A stretch of 64,000 nucleotides of DNA from Pseudomonas sp. Os17 (lineage in GTDB: Bacteria > Pseudomonadota > Gammaproteobacteria > Pseudomonadales > Pseudomonadaceae): positions 4,529,501-4,593,500 of the forward strand of contig NZ_AP014627.1 of the NCBI RefSeq assembly GCF_001547895.1. Reading direction: 5' to 3'. Below the pieces are notes generated by a model. The model was not told where the DNA came from, searched no databases, and worked only from the letters and a program-made list of their open reading frames with translations. Made by a program: the position numbers and the translations under genes. Positions 9,474 to 18,163 of this stretch are shown piece after piece (the first letter of the stretch is position 1; the number at the start of each line of letters is the position of its first letter).

Positions 9474-10409
9474 ATGAATCTGAGCAAGGTCGACCTCAAC
9501 CTCTTCATCGTTTTCGACGCGATCTACACCGAAGCCAACCTGACCCGCGCCGGGCAGATCGTCGGCATCACCCAGCCGGCGGTGTCCAACGCCCTGGCGC
9601 GTCTGCGCGAGACCTTCAACGATCCGCTGTTCGTCAGGACCGCCCAGGGCATGGTGCCCACCCCCATGGCACAGAACATCATCGGTCCGGTGCGCAATGC
9701 CTTGTCGCTGCTGCGGGTTTCAGTCCAGGAAAGTCGGATCTTCAACCCTCTGCAAGCGGTCAAGACCTATCGCATCAGCATGACCGACCTGACCGAGGCG
9801 GTGATCCTGCCGCCGCTGTTCCAGCGCCTGCGCCGCCTGGCACCGGCGGTGATCATCGAAAGCTTTCTGTCCAAGCGCCGGGAAACCACCAAGGAACTGG
9901 CGGCCGGGCGCCTGGACTTTGCCGTGGACGCCCCCCTCAACACCGACCCGCAAGTGCGCCATGTCAAGCTCATGGAAGACCGTTATGTGTGCGCCATGCG
10001 CAAGGGCCACCCCCTGGCCGGCAAGGAAAAATTCACCCTGGACGATTACCTGTCCCTGACCCACATCCATATCTCCAGCCGTCGCAGCGGCCTGGGCCAT
10101 GTCGACCTGGCACTGGGCAAGATGGGCATCCAGCGCAAGATCGCCCTGCGCTCCCAGCACTACCTGATGGCCTCCCAAGTGCTGCAACAGACCGATATGG
10201 TGATGACCGTGCCGGAGCGCTTTGCCCGGCGCCATGACCTGCAGGCATTCAATCTGCCGGTCCATGACGTACCGCCCGTGGAAACCCACTTGTATTGGCA
10301 CGAAAGCACCGACCAGGACCCGGCCAATCGCTGGATGCGCGAGCAGATGATCGAGTTGTGCCAGCAGGTGACCGCCTACGAGAAGAAGCTCGACCAGCAG
10401 ACCGCCTGA
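9474..10409 (+). CDS. LysR-family transcriptional regulator, NodD/LeuO-like branch
   Basis: A 311-residue LysR-type regulator. The N-terminal winged helix-turn-helix is clear: DLNLFIVFDAIYTEANLTRAG then ITQPAVSNALARLRE (about residues 8-46), the pattern of the NodD/LeuO/NahR branch. The remaining residues form the effector-binding domain. The gene is divergent from an acyl-CoA dehydrogenase with a dyad site between them, which is the usual arrangement for a LysR protein and its target. The inducer is unknown. Confidence 0.88.
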   Translation: MNLSKVDLNLFIVFDAIYTEANLTRAGQIVGITQPAVSNALARLRETFNDPLFVRTAQGMVPTPMAQNIIGPVRNALSLLRVSVQESRIFNPLQAVKTYRISMTDLTEAVILPPLFQRLRRLAPAVIIESFLSKRRETTKELAAGRLDFAVDAPLNTDPQVRHVKLMEDRYVCAMRKGHPLAGKEKFTLDDYLSLTHIHISSRRSGLGHVDLALGKMGIQRKIALRSQHYLMASQVLQQTDMVMTVPERFARRHDLQAFNLPVHDVPPVETHLYWHESTDQDPANRWMREQMIELCQQVTAYEKKLDQQTA

Positions 10410-10413
10410 CCCC

Positions 10414-10456
10414 TTCGCCGGCAAGCCCTCACGGCAGCAGCCGGCTTGCCGGCGAA
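10414..10456. repeat. REP-like inverted repeat
   Basis: TTCGCCGGCAAGCC at 10414-10427 is the exact reverse complement of GGCTTGCCGGCGAA at 10443-10456. This is the common Pseudomonas REP form. It lies directly after the LysR gene, where it can act as a transcription barrier. Confidence 0.75.
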
Positions 10457-10475
10457 CGGGATAGACGCGGATTGC

Positions 10476-10492
10476 TTGACGTATACGTAAAC
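10476..10492. promoter_or_regulatory. LiuR operator within the liuR promoter
   Basis: TTGACGTATACGTAAAC is an imperfect palindrome of the ACGTNNACGT type. TTGACG doubles as a -35 box and a weak TAGCTT follows 18 bases later near 10500, so the operator fills the long spacer typical of MerR-family promoters. Related sites occur at 14324-14340 and 14367-14382. Confidence 0.7.
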
Positions 10493-10533
10493 CTGCCTTT
10501 AGCTTAGCGCCAAGTCCCACCTTGAGCGCCTCC

Positions 10534-10938
10534 ATGAGCAGCCAGACCTACAGCATCTCCGACCTCGCCCGCGAGCTCGACATCACCACCCGGGCCATCC
10601 GCTTCTATGAAGAGCAGGGCCTGTTGGCCCCCGAGCGCCGCGGCCAGGAACGCATCTACTCGCCCCGGGACAAGGTCAGCCTGAAGCTGATCCTGCGGGG
10701 CAAGCGCATCGGATTTTCCCTGGCCGAGTGCCGTGAACTGATCGAACTCTATGACCCCAGCAGCGGCAACCTCAAACAGTTGCACAGCATGCTGGCCAAG
10801 ATCAGCGAGCGCCGTGAGCAGCTTGAACAGCAGTTGCTCGACATCGAACAGATGAAGCTGGAACTGGACACCGCCGAAGAGCGCTGCACCCAGGCACTGC
10901 AACAGACCCTCCAGAACCAGAACAACCCCGTCCAATAA
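10534..10938 (+). CDS. liuR: LiuR, MerR-family regulator of branched-chain catabolism
   Basis: A 134-residue MerR-type regulator. The N-terminal MerR helix-turn-helix reads YSISDLARELDITTRAIRFY then EEQGLLAPERRGQERIYS. A coiled-coil dimerisation helix follows (residues about 75-120, ISERREQLEQQLLDIEQMK). This matches LiuR, the regulator of leucine/isovalerate degradation genes in proteobacteria. Start is the ATG at 10534; an in-frame TTG at 10522 has no better ribosome site. It sits just ahead of the HMG-CoA lyase gene (62-base gap), forming a two-gene operon, and palindromic sites at the three liu promoters support autoregulation and control of liuABCD. Confidence 0.88.
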   Translation: MSSQTYSISDLARELDITTRAIRFYEEQGLLAPERRGQERIYSPRDKVSLKLILRGKRIGFSLAECRELIELYDPSSGNLKQLHSMLAKISERREQLEQQLLDIEQMKLELDTAEERCTQALQQTLQNQNNPVQ

Positions 10939-11000
10939 TCCCCGGGACACCTGCGCGGCTCGTGCCGGCAGCCGCCCTCCTCCATATAAGGTGAACCTGT

Positions 11001-11900
11001 ATGTCACTCCCCAGCCATGTACGCCTGATCGAAGTCGGTCCCCGCGACGGCCTGCAGAACGAAGCCCGGCCCATCAGCGTCGACGACAAGGTGCAATTGG
11101 TCGATGCCCTGACCGCAGCGGGCCTGGGTTATATAGAAGTCGGCAGTTTCGTCTCGCCCAAGTGGGTGCCGCAGATGGCCGGCTCGGCCGAGGTTTTTGC
11201 CCGCATCCAGCGCAAGCCGGGGGTGGTCTACGGCGCGCTGGCGCCGAACCTGCGGGGCTTCGAGGACGCTCTGGCGGCCGGGGTCAAGGAAGTCGCGGTG
11301 TTCGCCGCCGCGTCGGAGTCGTTCTCCCAGCGCAACATCAATTGCTCCATCAGCGAAAGCCTGGAGCGCTTCGTGCCGATCATGGACGCCGCCAAACAGC
11401 ACGGGATCAGCGTGCGCGGCTACGTGTCCTGCGTACTGGGCTGTCCCTATGAAGGCGAAGTGGCTGCGGAACAAGTCGCGCTGGTTGCCCGCGAACTGTA
11501 CGCCATGGGCTGCTACGAGGTGTCCCTGGGCGACACCATCGGCACCGGCACCGCTGGCGCCACCCGCCGCATGTTCGACGTGGTAGGCGCCCAGGTGCCA
11601 AGGGACAAGCTCGCCGGTCACTTTCATGACACCTATGGCCAGGCCCTGGCCAACGTCTACGCCAGCCTGCTGGAAGGCATCGCGGTGTTCGACAGCTCGA
11701 TCGCCGGTCTCGGCGGCTGCCCCTATGCCAAGGGCGCCAGCGGTAACGTCGCCACCGAAGACGTCCTCTACCTGCTCAATGGCCTGGGCATTCACACCGG
11801 TATCGACATGGACCGCCTGATCGACGCCGGTCGGCAGATCTGCGCGGTACTGGAGCGTCCGAGCGGCTCCCGGGTGGCCAAGGCGCGTAACGCCGGCTGA
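11001..11900 (+). CDS. mvaB: Hydroxymethylglutaryl-CoA lyase
   Basis: A 299-residue HMG-CoA lyase (mvaB, also called liuE), which splits HMG-CoA into acetyl-CoA and acetoacetate, the last step of leucine degradation. The N-terminal EVGPRDGLQNE motif, the metal-binding HFHDTYGQ (about residues 209-216), and the signature GLGGCPYAKGASGNVATED with its catalytic Cys are all present. A TAAGGTG ribosome site lies 6 bases before the ATG. It is co-transcribed with liuR and supplies the final step for liuABCD, which lies about 2.5 kb downstream beyond CrcY and a synthetase gene. Confidence 0.95.
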   Translation: MSLPSHVRLIEVGPRDGLQNEARPISVDDKVQLVDALTAAGLGYIEVGSFVSPKWVPQMAGSAEVFARIQRKPGVVYGALAPNLRGFEDALAAGVKEVAVFAAASESFSQRNINCSISESLERFVPIMDAAKQHGISVRGYVSCVLGCPYEGEVAAEQVALVARELYAMGCYEVSLGDTIGTGTAGATRRMFDVVGAQVPRDKLAGHFHDTYGQALANVYASLLEGIAVFDSSIAGLGGCPYAKGASGNVATEDVLYLLNGLGIHTGIDMDRLIDAGRQICAVLERPSGSRVAKARNAG

Positions 11901-11917
11901 GTCAGTGTGCGGCCGGG

Positions 11918-11957
11918 TGTTACCGGTCGCTCTGAACCGTGGCTGGAACGAGTAACA
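11918..11957. promoter_or_regulatory. Candidate CbrB upstream activating site for CrcY
   Basis: TGTTAC at 11918-11923 and GTAACA at 11952-11957 form an inverted repeat about 110-150 bases upstream of the predicted CrcY start, the usual place for a sigma-54 enhancer. CbrB sites at Crc-family sRNA promoters have TGTTAC/GTAACA half-sites. The 28-base gap here is wide, so exact pairing is uncertain. Confidence 0.5.
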
Positions 11958-12040
11958 CGGAAACAGTTTGTCGATTTTCTTGTGGTACAGGTTGTCCTAC
12001 AAAATCATCAAGCCATTGATTTAAAAGGACTTTAAAAAGT

Positions 12041-12056
12041 TGGCACGGCTTCTGCT
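12041..12056 (+). promoter_or_regulatory. Sigma-54 promoter of CrcY
   Basis: TGGCACG-GCTT-CTGCT matches the RpoN consensus TGGCACG-N4-TTGCW with GG at 12042-12043 and GC at 12054-12055, exactly 12 bases apart. Transcription should start near 12066-12068. Confidence 0.88.
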
Positions 12057-12066
12057 ATCTCTATGG

Positions 12067-12447
12067 CATAACAAGAATAAAAAGCAGCAAACCTAATAAA
12101 AATAAGACGTAACGACTCTGACATAACAAAAACAACACGACAGAGACGCAGCTAACAGATTTTTTTGGAGAGGATGTAGTGTGCAGGAGGGCTTGCAAGA
12201 GCCACCCGCAACCGGTCAGAGAACAATAAAACTACCCTGAGGTAGCTCCCGAACTGGTTGGATCGCCCTGGCGACACATTAGATCAGCGCTCAAAAAAAT
12301 ACGTTTGCTCTTGATCCCGGATGGGGATCGCCCAAAACAGCAGCAAAGGGCCACGGTTGCCAAAAACAACAACAGACCGCCCCTCAATAATAAAAAAAGA
12401 GCACGCAACGACAAATTAAAGGGGAGCTTCGGCTCCCCTTTGTGCTT
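12067..12447 (+). ncRNA. crcY: CrcY small RNA (Hfq/Crc decoy)
   Basis: A roughly 380-nt regulatory RNA without a credible reading frame. It has a sigma-54 promoter, many A-rich AANAAYAA-type motifs (for example near 12070, 12096, 12126, 12220, 12361 and 12384), and ends at the AAAGGGGAGC-TTCG-GCTCCCCTTT hairpin. Crc-family sRNAs carry such motifs to bind Hfq/Crc and so relieve catabolite repression when CbrAB is active on poor carbon sources. In P. putida the CrcY gene lies next to mvaB, and here it starts about 165 bases after mvaB. CrcZ, the other family member, sits near cbrB instead. The 3' end is set by the hairpin; the 5' end is inferred from the promoter. Confidence 0.88.
12418..12441. 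terminator. Terminator of CrcY, convergent with the acyl-CoA synthetase gene
   Basis: A perfect 10-bp stem AAAGGGGAGC / GCTCCCCTTT with a TTCG tetraloop. A/T runs on both sides suggest it also terminates the synthetase transcript from the other strand. Confidence 0.85.
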
Positions 12448-12521
12448 TGCGCGATTCGACTTGACCTGTCCTTCCTCGCCCCTGAAGCGTGCACCCGTAC
12501 AGATGCACGCCCCAGCAACGC

Positions 12522-14225
12522 TCAGACCTTGGCCACCTGCTCGCGCAGCTCCTCGATGCTGATTTCCCGCATGCGGAATTTCTGGATCTTGCCGGTCACC
12601 GTCATCGGAAACTCCTCGACGAACTTGAAGTAGCGCGGCGTCTTGAAATGGGCGATGCGCTCCTTGCACCAGGCCTGCAGCTCCACTTCATTGGCGCAAT
12701 GCCCGGGGTGGAATTTGATCCAGGCGACGATCTCCTCACCGTACCTGGCGCAGGGAATACCGATCACCTGCACATCGGCCACGGCAGGATGAGTGAAGAA
12801 GAACTCTTCCAGCTCCCGCGGGTAAATGTTCTCGCCACCGCGAATGATCATGTCCTTGTTGCGCCCGGCGATGCACACATAGCCCTGCTCGTTCATGGTC
12901 GCCAGGTCGCCGGTGTGCATCCAGCCGGCCTGATCGATGGACTCACTGGTGCCCTGGGGATTGTTCCAGTAGCCGAGCATCACGCTGTAACCGCGGGTAC
13001 AGAGCTCGCCGATAGTGCCCCGCGGCACCACATTGCCGGCCTCGTCGATGATCTTGCTCTCCAGATGGGGCTGGGTACGCCCCACCGTGGTGACCCGCAA
13101 CTCCAGATCGTCGGCAGGACCGGTCTGCAACGACACGGGACTGGTTTCGGTCATGCCATAGGCGATCTGCACTTCGCTCATGTGCATCTCGCTGATGACC
13201 CGTCGCATTACCTCGATCGGGCAAGTAGCGCCGGCCATGATCCCGGTGCGCAGGCTCGACAGGTCGAACTCGCCACGCCGGGGCTGATCGAGCAGGGCGA
13301 TGAACATGGTAGGCACCCCGTACAAACCGGTCGCCCGCTCCTCGGCCACCGCGTTCAGGGTCAGCAATGGGTCGAAGGCGTCGTTGGGGTAGATCATGGT
13401 GGTGCCGTGGGTGATACAGCCCAGGTTGCCCATGACCATGCCGAAGCAGTGGTACAGCGGCACCGGGATGACCAGGCGATCCGCCGCTGTCAGGCCCAGG
13501 CTCTCCCCCACCATGTAACCGTTGTTGAGGATGTTGTAGTGACTCAGGGTCGCGCCCTTGGGAAAGCCCGTGGTGCCCGAGGTGTACTGGATATTCACCG
13601 GCTGGTCGAAATCCAGGCTGTCCTGGCGCGCCTGAAGTTGCTCGGCAGTGGTCCCGGCGGCCAGGTCGGTCAACTGCGACCAGGGCAGAAAGCCGGAGGG
13701 CGGCTGCGCGTGCAGGCTGATCACCCCACGCAACTCGGGCAGGCGCTCACAGTGCAATTGGCCGATGGACTGCTCCGCCAGTTCGGGGATCAGGCCCTGG
13801 AGCATGCCGTGGTAATCGGAAGTCTTGAACGCCCCGGCACAGATCAGCCACTGGCAGCCGGACTGCTTGAGCACATACTCCAGCTCAGAACTGCGATAGG
13901 CCGGGTTGATGTTCACCAGGATCGCGCCGATCTTGGCGCTGGCCAGTTGCGCGATGCACCATTGAGCGCAGTTGGGTGCCCAGATTCCCAGACGATCCCC
14001 CGTGTCCAGCCCCAAGGCCAGCAGCGCCCGGGCATGCAGATCCACGGCCTCGCGCAACTGCTGCCAGGTGTAACGCAACTGCTGATGACGCACCACCAGA
14101 GCCTCGCTCTGAGGATAGGCGGCGACAGTGTTGTCGAAAGCCTGGCCGATGGTCAGCGCGAGCAACGGCTTGTCTTGCGTACCACGGGTGTAGCTGCGAT
14201 CCGGCTGGAAACCCGAGTGTTCCAT
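12522..14225 (-). CDS. Acyl-CoA synthetase (AMP-forming), AcsF2/FadD-like
   Basis: A 567-residue AMP-forming acyl-CoA ligase. Signature motifs are in order: [12 protein letters not shown] (P-loop, about residue 215), YGMTETSP (about 340), GWMHTGDLA with the ribose-binding Asp (about 425), [16 protein letters not shown] (about 440), and the C-terminal catalytic Lys in [13 protein letters not shown]. The sequence looks like the medium-chain ACSF2 branch rather than a true FadD. It is divergent from liuA, and a LiuR-type operator (14324-14340) lies at its promoter, so a role in activating isovalerate or related short branched acids is likely but inferred. Confidence 0.9.
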   Translation of the reverse strand: MEHSGFQPDRSYTRGTQDKPLLALTIGQAFDNTVAAYPQSEALVVRHQQLRYTWQQLREAVDLHARALLALGLDTGDRLGIWAPNCAQWCIAQLASAKIGAILVNINPAYRSSELEYVLKQSGCQWLICAGAFKTSDYHGMLQGLIPELAEQSIGQLHCERLPELRGVISLHAQPPSGFLPWSQLTDLAAGTTAEQLQARQDSLDFDQPVNIQYTSGTTGFPKGATLSHYNILNNGYMVGESLGLTAADRLVIPVPLYHCFGMVMGNLGCITHGTTMIYPNDAFDPLLTLNAVAEERATGLYGVPTMFIALLDQPRRGEFDLSSLRTGIMAGATCPIEVMRRVISEMHMSEVQIAYGMTETSPVSLQTGPADDLELRVTTVGRTQPHLESKIIDEAGNVVPRGTIGELCTRGYSVMLGYWNNPQGTSESIDQAGWMHTGDLATMNEQGYVCIAGRNKDMIIRGGENIYPRELEEFFFTHPAVADVQVIGIPCARYGEEIVAWIKFHPGHCANEVELQAWCKERIAHFKTPRYFKFVEEFPMTVTGKIQKFRMREISIEELREQVAKV

Positions 14226-14323
14226 GACGACCCCTATTGTCTTTATTAGTGGGTGTTCAGGACCCAGGCGAAAGGTGCAAAAAAGCCTGGCTCCAATCGA
14301 AAGCCCTGCTACTCTGGCGCAAG

Positions 14324-14340
14324 TTGACGTTTACGTAAAG
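14324..14340. promoter_or_regulatory. LiuR operator, synthetase side
   Basis: TTGACGTTTACGTAAAG shares the ACGTNNACGT core with the sites before liuR and liuA. It lies about 100 bases upstream of the synthetase start on the other strand, so it probably controls that gene. Confidence 0.7.
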
Positions 14341-14366
14341 GGCGATTGACAGCCTTCGGTCGCAGG

Positions 14367-14382
14367 TTTACGTTAACGTAAA
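14367..14382. promoter_or_regulatory. LiuR operator, liuA side
   Basis: TTTACGTTAACGTAAA is a perfect 16-bp palindrome about 70 bases before the liuA start. It is the best match among the three sites, and with TTGACA at 14346-14351 it suggests a MerR-type promoter layout. Confidence 0.78.
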
Positions 14383-14452
14383 GGTGAGAGCCCGACAGCG
14401 CCGCTCTCCACGTCCTCCTCTCAATAAAAACAAGTGTGAAGGTGCCCACGCC

Positions 14453-15616
14453 ATGAGTTATCCGACCCTGAACTTCGCCCTCGGTGAAACCATCGACATG
14501 CTGCGCCAGCAGGTCCAGGCCTTCGTCAAGGCCGAACTGGCACCGCGGGCCGCCCAGATCGATGTCGACAACCTGTTTCCCGCCGACATGTGGCGCAAGT
14601 TCGGTGACATGGGCCTCTTGGGCATCACCGTGGCGGAAGAGTACGGCGGCGCCGGCCTGGGCTACCTGGCGCATGTGGTGGCCATGGAAGAAATCAGCCG
14701 CGGCTCGGCCTCGGTGGCGCTGTCCTACGGCGCGCACTCCAACCTCTGCGTGAACCAGATCAACCGCAACGGCAACCACGAGCAGAAGAGCAAGTACCTG
14801 CCCAAGCTGATCAGCGGCGAACACATCGGCGCCCTGGCCATGAGCGAACCCAACGCCGGCTCCGACGTGGTGTCGATGAAGCTGCGGGCCGACAAGCGCG
14901 GCGACCGCTTCGTCCTCAACGGCAGCAAGACCTGGATCACCAACGGCCCTGACGCCAACACCTATGTGATCTACGCCAAGACCGACCTGGAGAAAGGTCC
15001 CCACGGCATCACCGCCTTCATCGTCGAGCGCGACTGGAAAGGCTTCAGCCGCAGCAACAAGTTCGACAAGCTGGGCATGCGCGGCTCCAACACCTGCGAG
15101 CTGTTCTTCGATGACGTGGAAGTACCGGAGGAAAATATCCTCGGCGTGCTCAACGGTGGCGTCAAAGTGCTGATGAGCGGCCTGGACTACGAGCGCGTGG
15201 TGCTCTCCGGCGGCCCGACCGGGATCATGCAGGCCTGCATGGACCTGGTGGTGCCCTACATTCACGACCGCAAGCAGTTCGGCCAGAGCATCGGCGAATT
15301 CCAGCTGATCCAGGGCAAGATCGCCGACATGTACACCCAGCTCAACGCCAGCCGCGCCTACCTGTACGCGGTGGCCCAGGCCTGCGAACGCGGCGAAACC
15401 ACCCGCAAGGACGCCGCCGGGGTGATTCTCTACAGCGCCGAACGCGCAACGCAGATGGCCCTGGATGCGATCCAGATCCTCGGCGGCAACGGCTACATCA
15501 ATGAATTCCCCGCCGGCCGCCTGCTGCGCGACGCCAAGCTCTACGAGATCGGTGCCGGAACCAGCGAGATCCGGCGCATGCTGATCGGTCGCGAACTGTT
15601 CAACGAAACCAAGTAA
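14453..15616 (+). CDS. liuA: Isovaleryl-CoA dehydrogenase
   Basis: A 387-residue acyl-CoA dehydrogenase that oxidises isovaleryl-CoA to 3-methylcrotonyl-CoA in leucine degradation. The FAD loops [16 protein letters not shown] (about residues 127-142) and [11 protein letters not shown] (159-169) are present, as is the C-terminal [20 protein letters not shown]. The catalytic Glu is in the isovaleryl-specific helix-G position: E247 in [12 protein letters not shown], as in IVD rather than in medium-chain enzymes. Start at 14453 (MSYPTLNF) has GAAGGTG upstream; an in-frame ATG at 14384 lies in the promoter region. It is the first gene of liuABCD. Confidence 0.95.
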   Translation: MSYPTLNFALGETIDMLRQQVQAFVKAELAPRAAQIDVDNLFPADMWRKFGDMGLLGITVAEEYGGAGLGYLAHVVAMEEISRGSASVALSYGAHSNLCVNQINRNGNHEQKSKYLPKLISGEHIGALAMSEPNAGSDVVSMKLRADKRGDRFVLNGSKTWITNGPDANTYVIYAKTDLEKGPHGITAFIVERDWKGFSRSNKFDKLGMRGSNTCELFFDDVEVPEENILGVLNGGVKVLMSGLDYERVVLSGGPTGIMQACMDLVVPYIHDRKQFGQSIGEFQLIQGKIADMYTQLNASRAYLYAVAQACERGETTRKDAAGVILYSAERATQMALDAIQILGGNGYINEFPAGRLLRDAKLYEIGAGTSEIRRMLIGRELFNETK

Positions 15617-15630
15617 GAGCAGCCGCACGT

Positions 15631-15712
15631 TGCGAGCGACAAGCGGCAAGCCAAAGCTGCCGTAATACCGACTTACTTTTGCAGCTTGAAGCGTGTCGCT
15701 TGAAGCTGCCGT
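15631..15712. repeat. Imperfect inverted repeat between liuA and liuB
   Basis: The 106-base gap contains AGCGACAAGCGGCAAGC on one arm and GCAGCTTGAAGCGTGTCGCT on the other, an imperfect inverted repeat of the AAGC/GCTT-rich type scattered in Pseudomonas genomes. It could fold in the polycistronic RNA and weaken or process it between the two genes. Confidence 0.5.
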
Positions 15713-15722
15713 AGGCCCTCCG

Positions 15723-17327
15723 ATGATTCTGAAGTCTCAGCTCAACCCGAAATCCCCCGAGTTCGCGCAGAACGCGGCCAGCATGCTGGCCCAGGTCGAC
15801 GCCCTGCACACCCTGCTCGCCCAGGTCCAGCAAGGCGGTGGCGCCAAGGCCCAGGAGCGCCACACTTCCCGGGGCAAACTGCTGCCGCGCGAACGTATCA
15901 ACCGCCTGCTCGATCCTGGCTCGCCCTTCCTTGAACTCAGCCCCCTGGCCGCCTACGAGGTCTATGGCGAAGACGTGCCGGCCGCCGGGCTGATTGCCGG
16001 CATCGGCCGGGTGGAAGGCATCGAGTGCATGATCGTGGCCAACGACGCCACGGTGAAAGGCGGTTCCTACTACCCACTGACGGTGAAAAAGCACCTGCGG
16101 GCCCAGACCATCGCCCAGCAAAACCGCCTGCCCTGCATCTATCTGGTGGACTCCGGCGGCGCCAACCTGCCACGCCAGGACGAAGTATTCCCGGATCGCG
16201 AGCACTTCGGCCGCATCTTTTTCAACCAGGCCAACATGAGCGCCCAGGGCATCCCGCAGATCGCCGTGGTCATGGGGTCCTGCACCGCCGGTGGCGCCTA
16301 CGTACCGGCCATGGCAGACGAAGCCATCATGGTTCGTGAACAGGCGACCATCTTCCTTGCCGGCCCGCCCCTGGTGAAAGCCGCCACCGGTGAAGTGGTG
16401 AGTGCCGAAGACCTGGGCGGTGCCGACGTGCACTGCAAGGTTTCCGGAGTCGCCGACCACTACGCCGACAGCGACGAACACGCCCTGGCCCTGGCACGGC
16501 GCAGCGTGGCCAACCTCAACTGGCACAAGCAGGGGCAATTGCAGCAACGCACCCCGATCGCTCCGCTGTATGCGGGCGATGAGCTCTATGGTGTGGTGCC
16601 GGCCGATGCCAAGCAGCCATTCGATGTCCGCGAAGTCATTGCCCGGCTGGTGGACGGCTCGCTGTTCGATGAATTCAAGGCCCTGTTCGGCACCACCCTG
16701 GTCTGCGGTTTTGCCCATCTGCATGGTTATCCGGTGGCCATTCTCGCCAACAACGGCATCCTGTTCGCCGAAGCCGCGCAAAAAGGCGCGCACTTCATCG
16801 AACTGGCCTGCCAGCGCGGCATTCCCCTGCTGTTCCTGCAGAACATCACCGGCTTCATGGTGGGGCAGAAATACGAAGCCGGCGGTATCGCCAAGCACGG
16901 CGCCAAGCTGGTGACCGCGGTGGCCTGCGCCAAGGTGCCGAAACTCACCGTGATCATCGGCGGCAGCTTCGGCGCCGGTAACTACGGCATGTGCGGCCGC
17001 GCCTATGACCCGCGCTTTTTGTGGATGTGGCCCAATGCGCGAATTGGCGTGATGGGCGCCGAACAGGCGGCCGGGGTGCTGGTTCAGGTCAAGCGCGAGC
17101 AGGCCGAACGCAGTGGACAGCCGTTCGACGCCGCCCAGGAAGCCGAGATCAAGCAGCCGATCCTCGATCAGTACGAGCACCAGGGGCACCCCTACTACTC
17201 CAGTGCACGACTGTGGGACGACGGCGTCATAGACCCGGCGCAAACCCGTGACGTACTGGCCCTGGCCCTGTCCGCGGCCCTCAACGCCCCCATCGAACAG
17301 AGCCGCTTCGGCGTGTTCCGCATGTAA
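15723..17327 (+). CDS. liuB: 3-Methylcrotonyl-CoA carboxylase, carboxyltransferase (beta) subunit
   Basis: A 535-residue acyl-CoA carboxyltransferase. With the biotin-bearing LiuD it carboxylates 3-methylcrotonyl-CoA to 3-methylglutaconyl-CoA. The N-terminal and C-terminal carboxyltransferase lobes are both present: [33 protein letters not shown] and [14 protein letters not shown] in the first, and [38 protein letters not shown] and [20 protein letters not shown] in the second. Length matches MCC beta and exceeds nothing in the family. The ATG at 15723 gives MILKSQLN; ten further codons upstream have no support. It is the second gene of liuABCD. Confidence 0.95.
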   Translation: MILKSQLNPKSPEFAQNAASMLAQVDALHTLLAQVQQGGGAKAQERHTSRGKLLPRERINRLLDPGSPFLELSPLAAYEVYGEDVPAAGLIAGIGRVEGIECMIVANDATVKGGSYYPLTVKKHLRAQTIAQQNRLPCIYLVDSGGANLPRQDEVFPDREHFGRIFFNQANMSAQGIPQIAVVMGSCTAGGAYVPAMADEAIMVREQATIFLAGPPLVKAATGEVVSAEDLGGADVHCKVSGVADHYADSDEHALALARRSVANLNWHKQGQLQQRTPIAPLYAGDELYGVVPADAKQPFDVREVIARLVDGSLFDEFKALFGTTLVCGFAHLHGYPVAILANNGILFAEAAQKGAHFIELACQRGIPLLFLQNITGFMVGQKYEAGGIAKHGAKLVTAVACAKVPKLTVIIGGSFGAGNYGMCGRAYDPRFLWMWPNARIGVMGAEQAAGVLVQVKREQAERSGQPFDAAQEAEIKQPILDQYEHQGHPYYSSARLWDDGVIDPAQTRDVLALALSAALNAPIEQSRFGVFRM

Positions 17328-17344
17328 TCCTGCGCGAGAAGAAC

Positions 17345-18163
17345 ATGAGCGACTTCAATACCCTGGAACTGCTGCGCGACCCCCGTGGCTTCGCCACCCT
17401 GTGGCTCAGCCGCGAAACCAAGAACAACGCCTTCAACGCCGAGATGATCCGCGAGCTGATCCTCGCCCTGGATCAGGTCCAGGCCGACCCGAGCCTGCGT
17501 TTCCTGTTGCTGCGCGGACGCGGCCGGCACTTCAGCGCCGGCGCCGACCTGGCCTGGATGCAGCAGTCGGCCGAACTCGACTACCAGACCAACCTCGACG
17601 ACGCCCGGGAACTGGCGGAGCTGATGTACAACCTGGCCAAGCTGAAAATCCCCACCCTGGCGGTGGTGCAAGGCGCAGCCTTCGGCGGAGCCCTGGGCCT
17701 GATCAGTTGCTGCGACATGGCGATCGGCACCGACGACGCCCAGTTCTGCCTGTCGGAAGTGCGCATCGGCCTGGCACCGGCGGTCATCAGCCCATTCGTG
17801 GTCCAGGCCATCGGTGAACGCGCCGCCCGGCGCTATGCCCTCACCGCCGAGCGCTTTGGCGGCCAACGCGCGCGGGACATCGGCTTGCTGGCGGAAAGCT
17901 ACCCGGCTGCCGAGCTGGAGCAGCAGGTCGAGTATTGGATCGACAATCTGCTGCTCAACAGTCCCCAGGCCATGCGCGCCAGCAAGGACCTGTTGCGGGA
18001 AGTCGGCAACGGCGCCCTGACCACGGCCCTGCGTCGCTACTGTGAGAACGCCATTGCGCGCATCCGGGTCAGCGCCGAAGGCCAGGAAGGCCTGCGGGCG
18101 TTCCTGGAGAAACGCCCGCCCAGCTGGCAGCCCACGACCACCACCAAGGAGCCCCGCTCATGA
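17345..18163 (+). CDS. liuC: Methylglutaconyl-CoA hydratase
   Basis: A 272-residue crotonase-fold hydratase converting 3-methylglutaconyl-CoA to HMG-CoA. Oxyanion-hole segments are GRHFSAGADLAWM (about residues 60-72) and VVQGAAFGGALGLISCCDMAI (two separated glycine-rich turns), and a Glu in FCLSEVRIGLAPA fits the catalytic base. It is 17 bases after liuB, and its stop overlaps the liuD start by four bases (ATGA), indicating translational coupling. The assignment among crotonases is from operon position. Confidence 0.93.
   Translation: MSDFNTLELLRDPRGFATLWLSRETKNNAFNAEMIRELILALDQVQADPSLRFLLLRGRGRHFSAGADLAWMQQSAELDYQTNLDDARELAELMYNLAKLKIPTLAVVQGAAFGGALGLISCCDMAIGTDDAQFCLSEVRIGLAPAVISPFVVQAIGERAARRYALTAERFGGQRARDIGLLAESYPAAELEQQVEYWIDNLLLNSPQAMRASKDLLREVGNGALTTALRRYCENAIARIRVSAEGQEGLRAFLEKRPPSWQPTTTTKEPRS

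Noticed and set aside
12305..12562. Small plus-strand frame inside CrcY
   Set aside because: It is a K/N/R/P-rich chance frame across an A-rich sRNA and its terminator, without a ribosome site.
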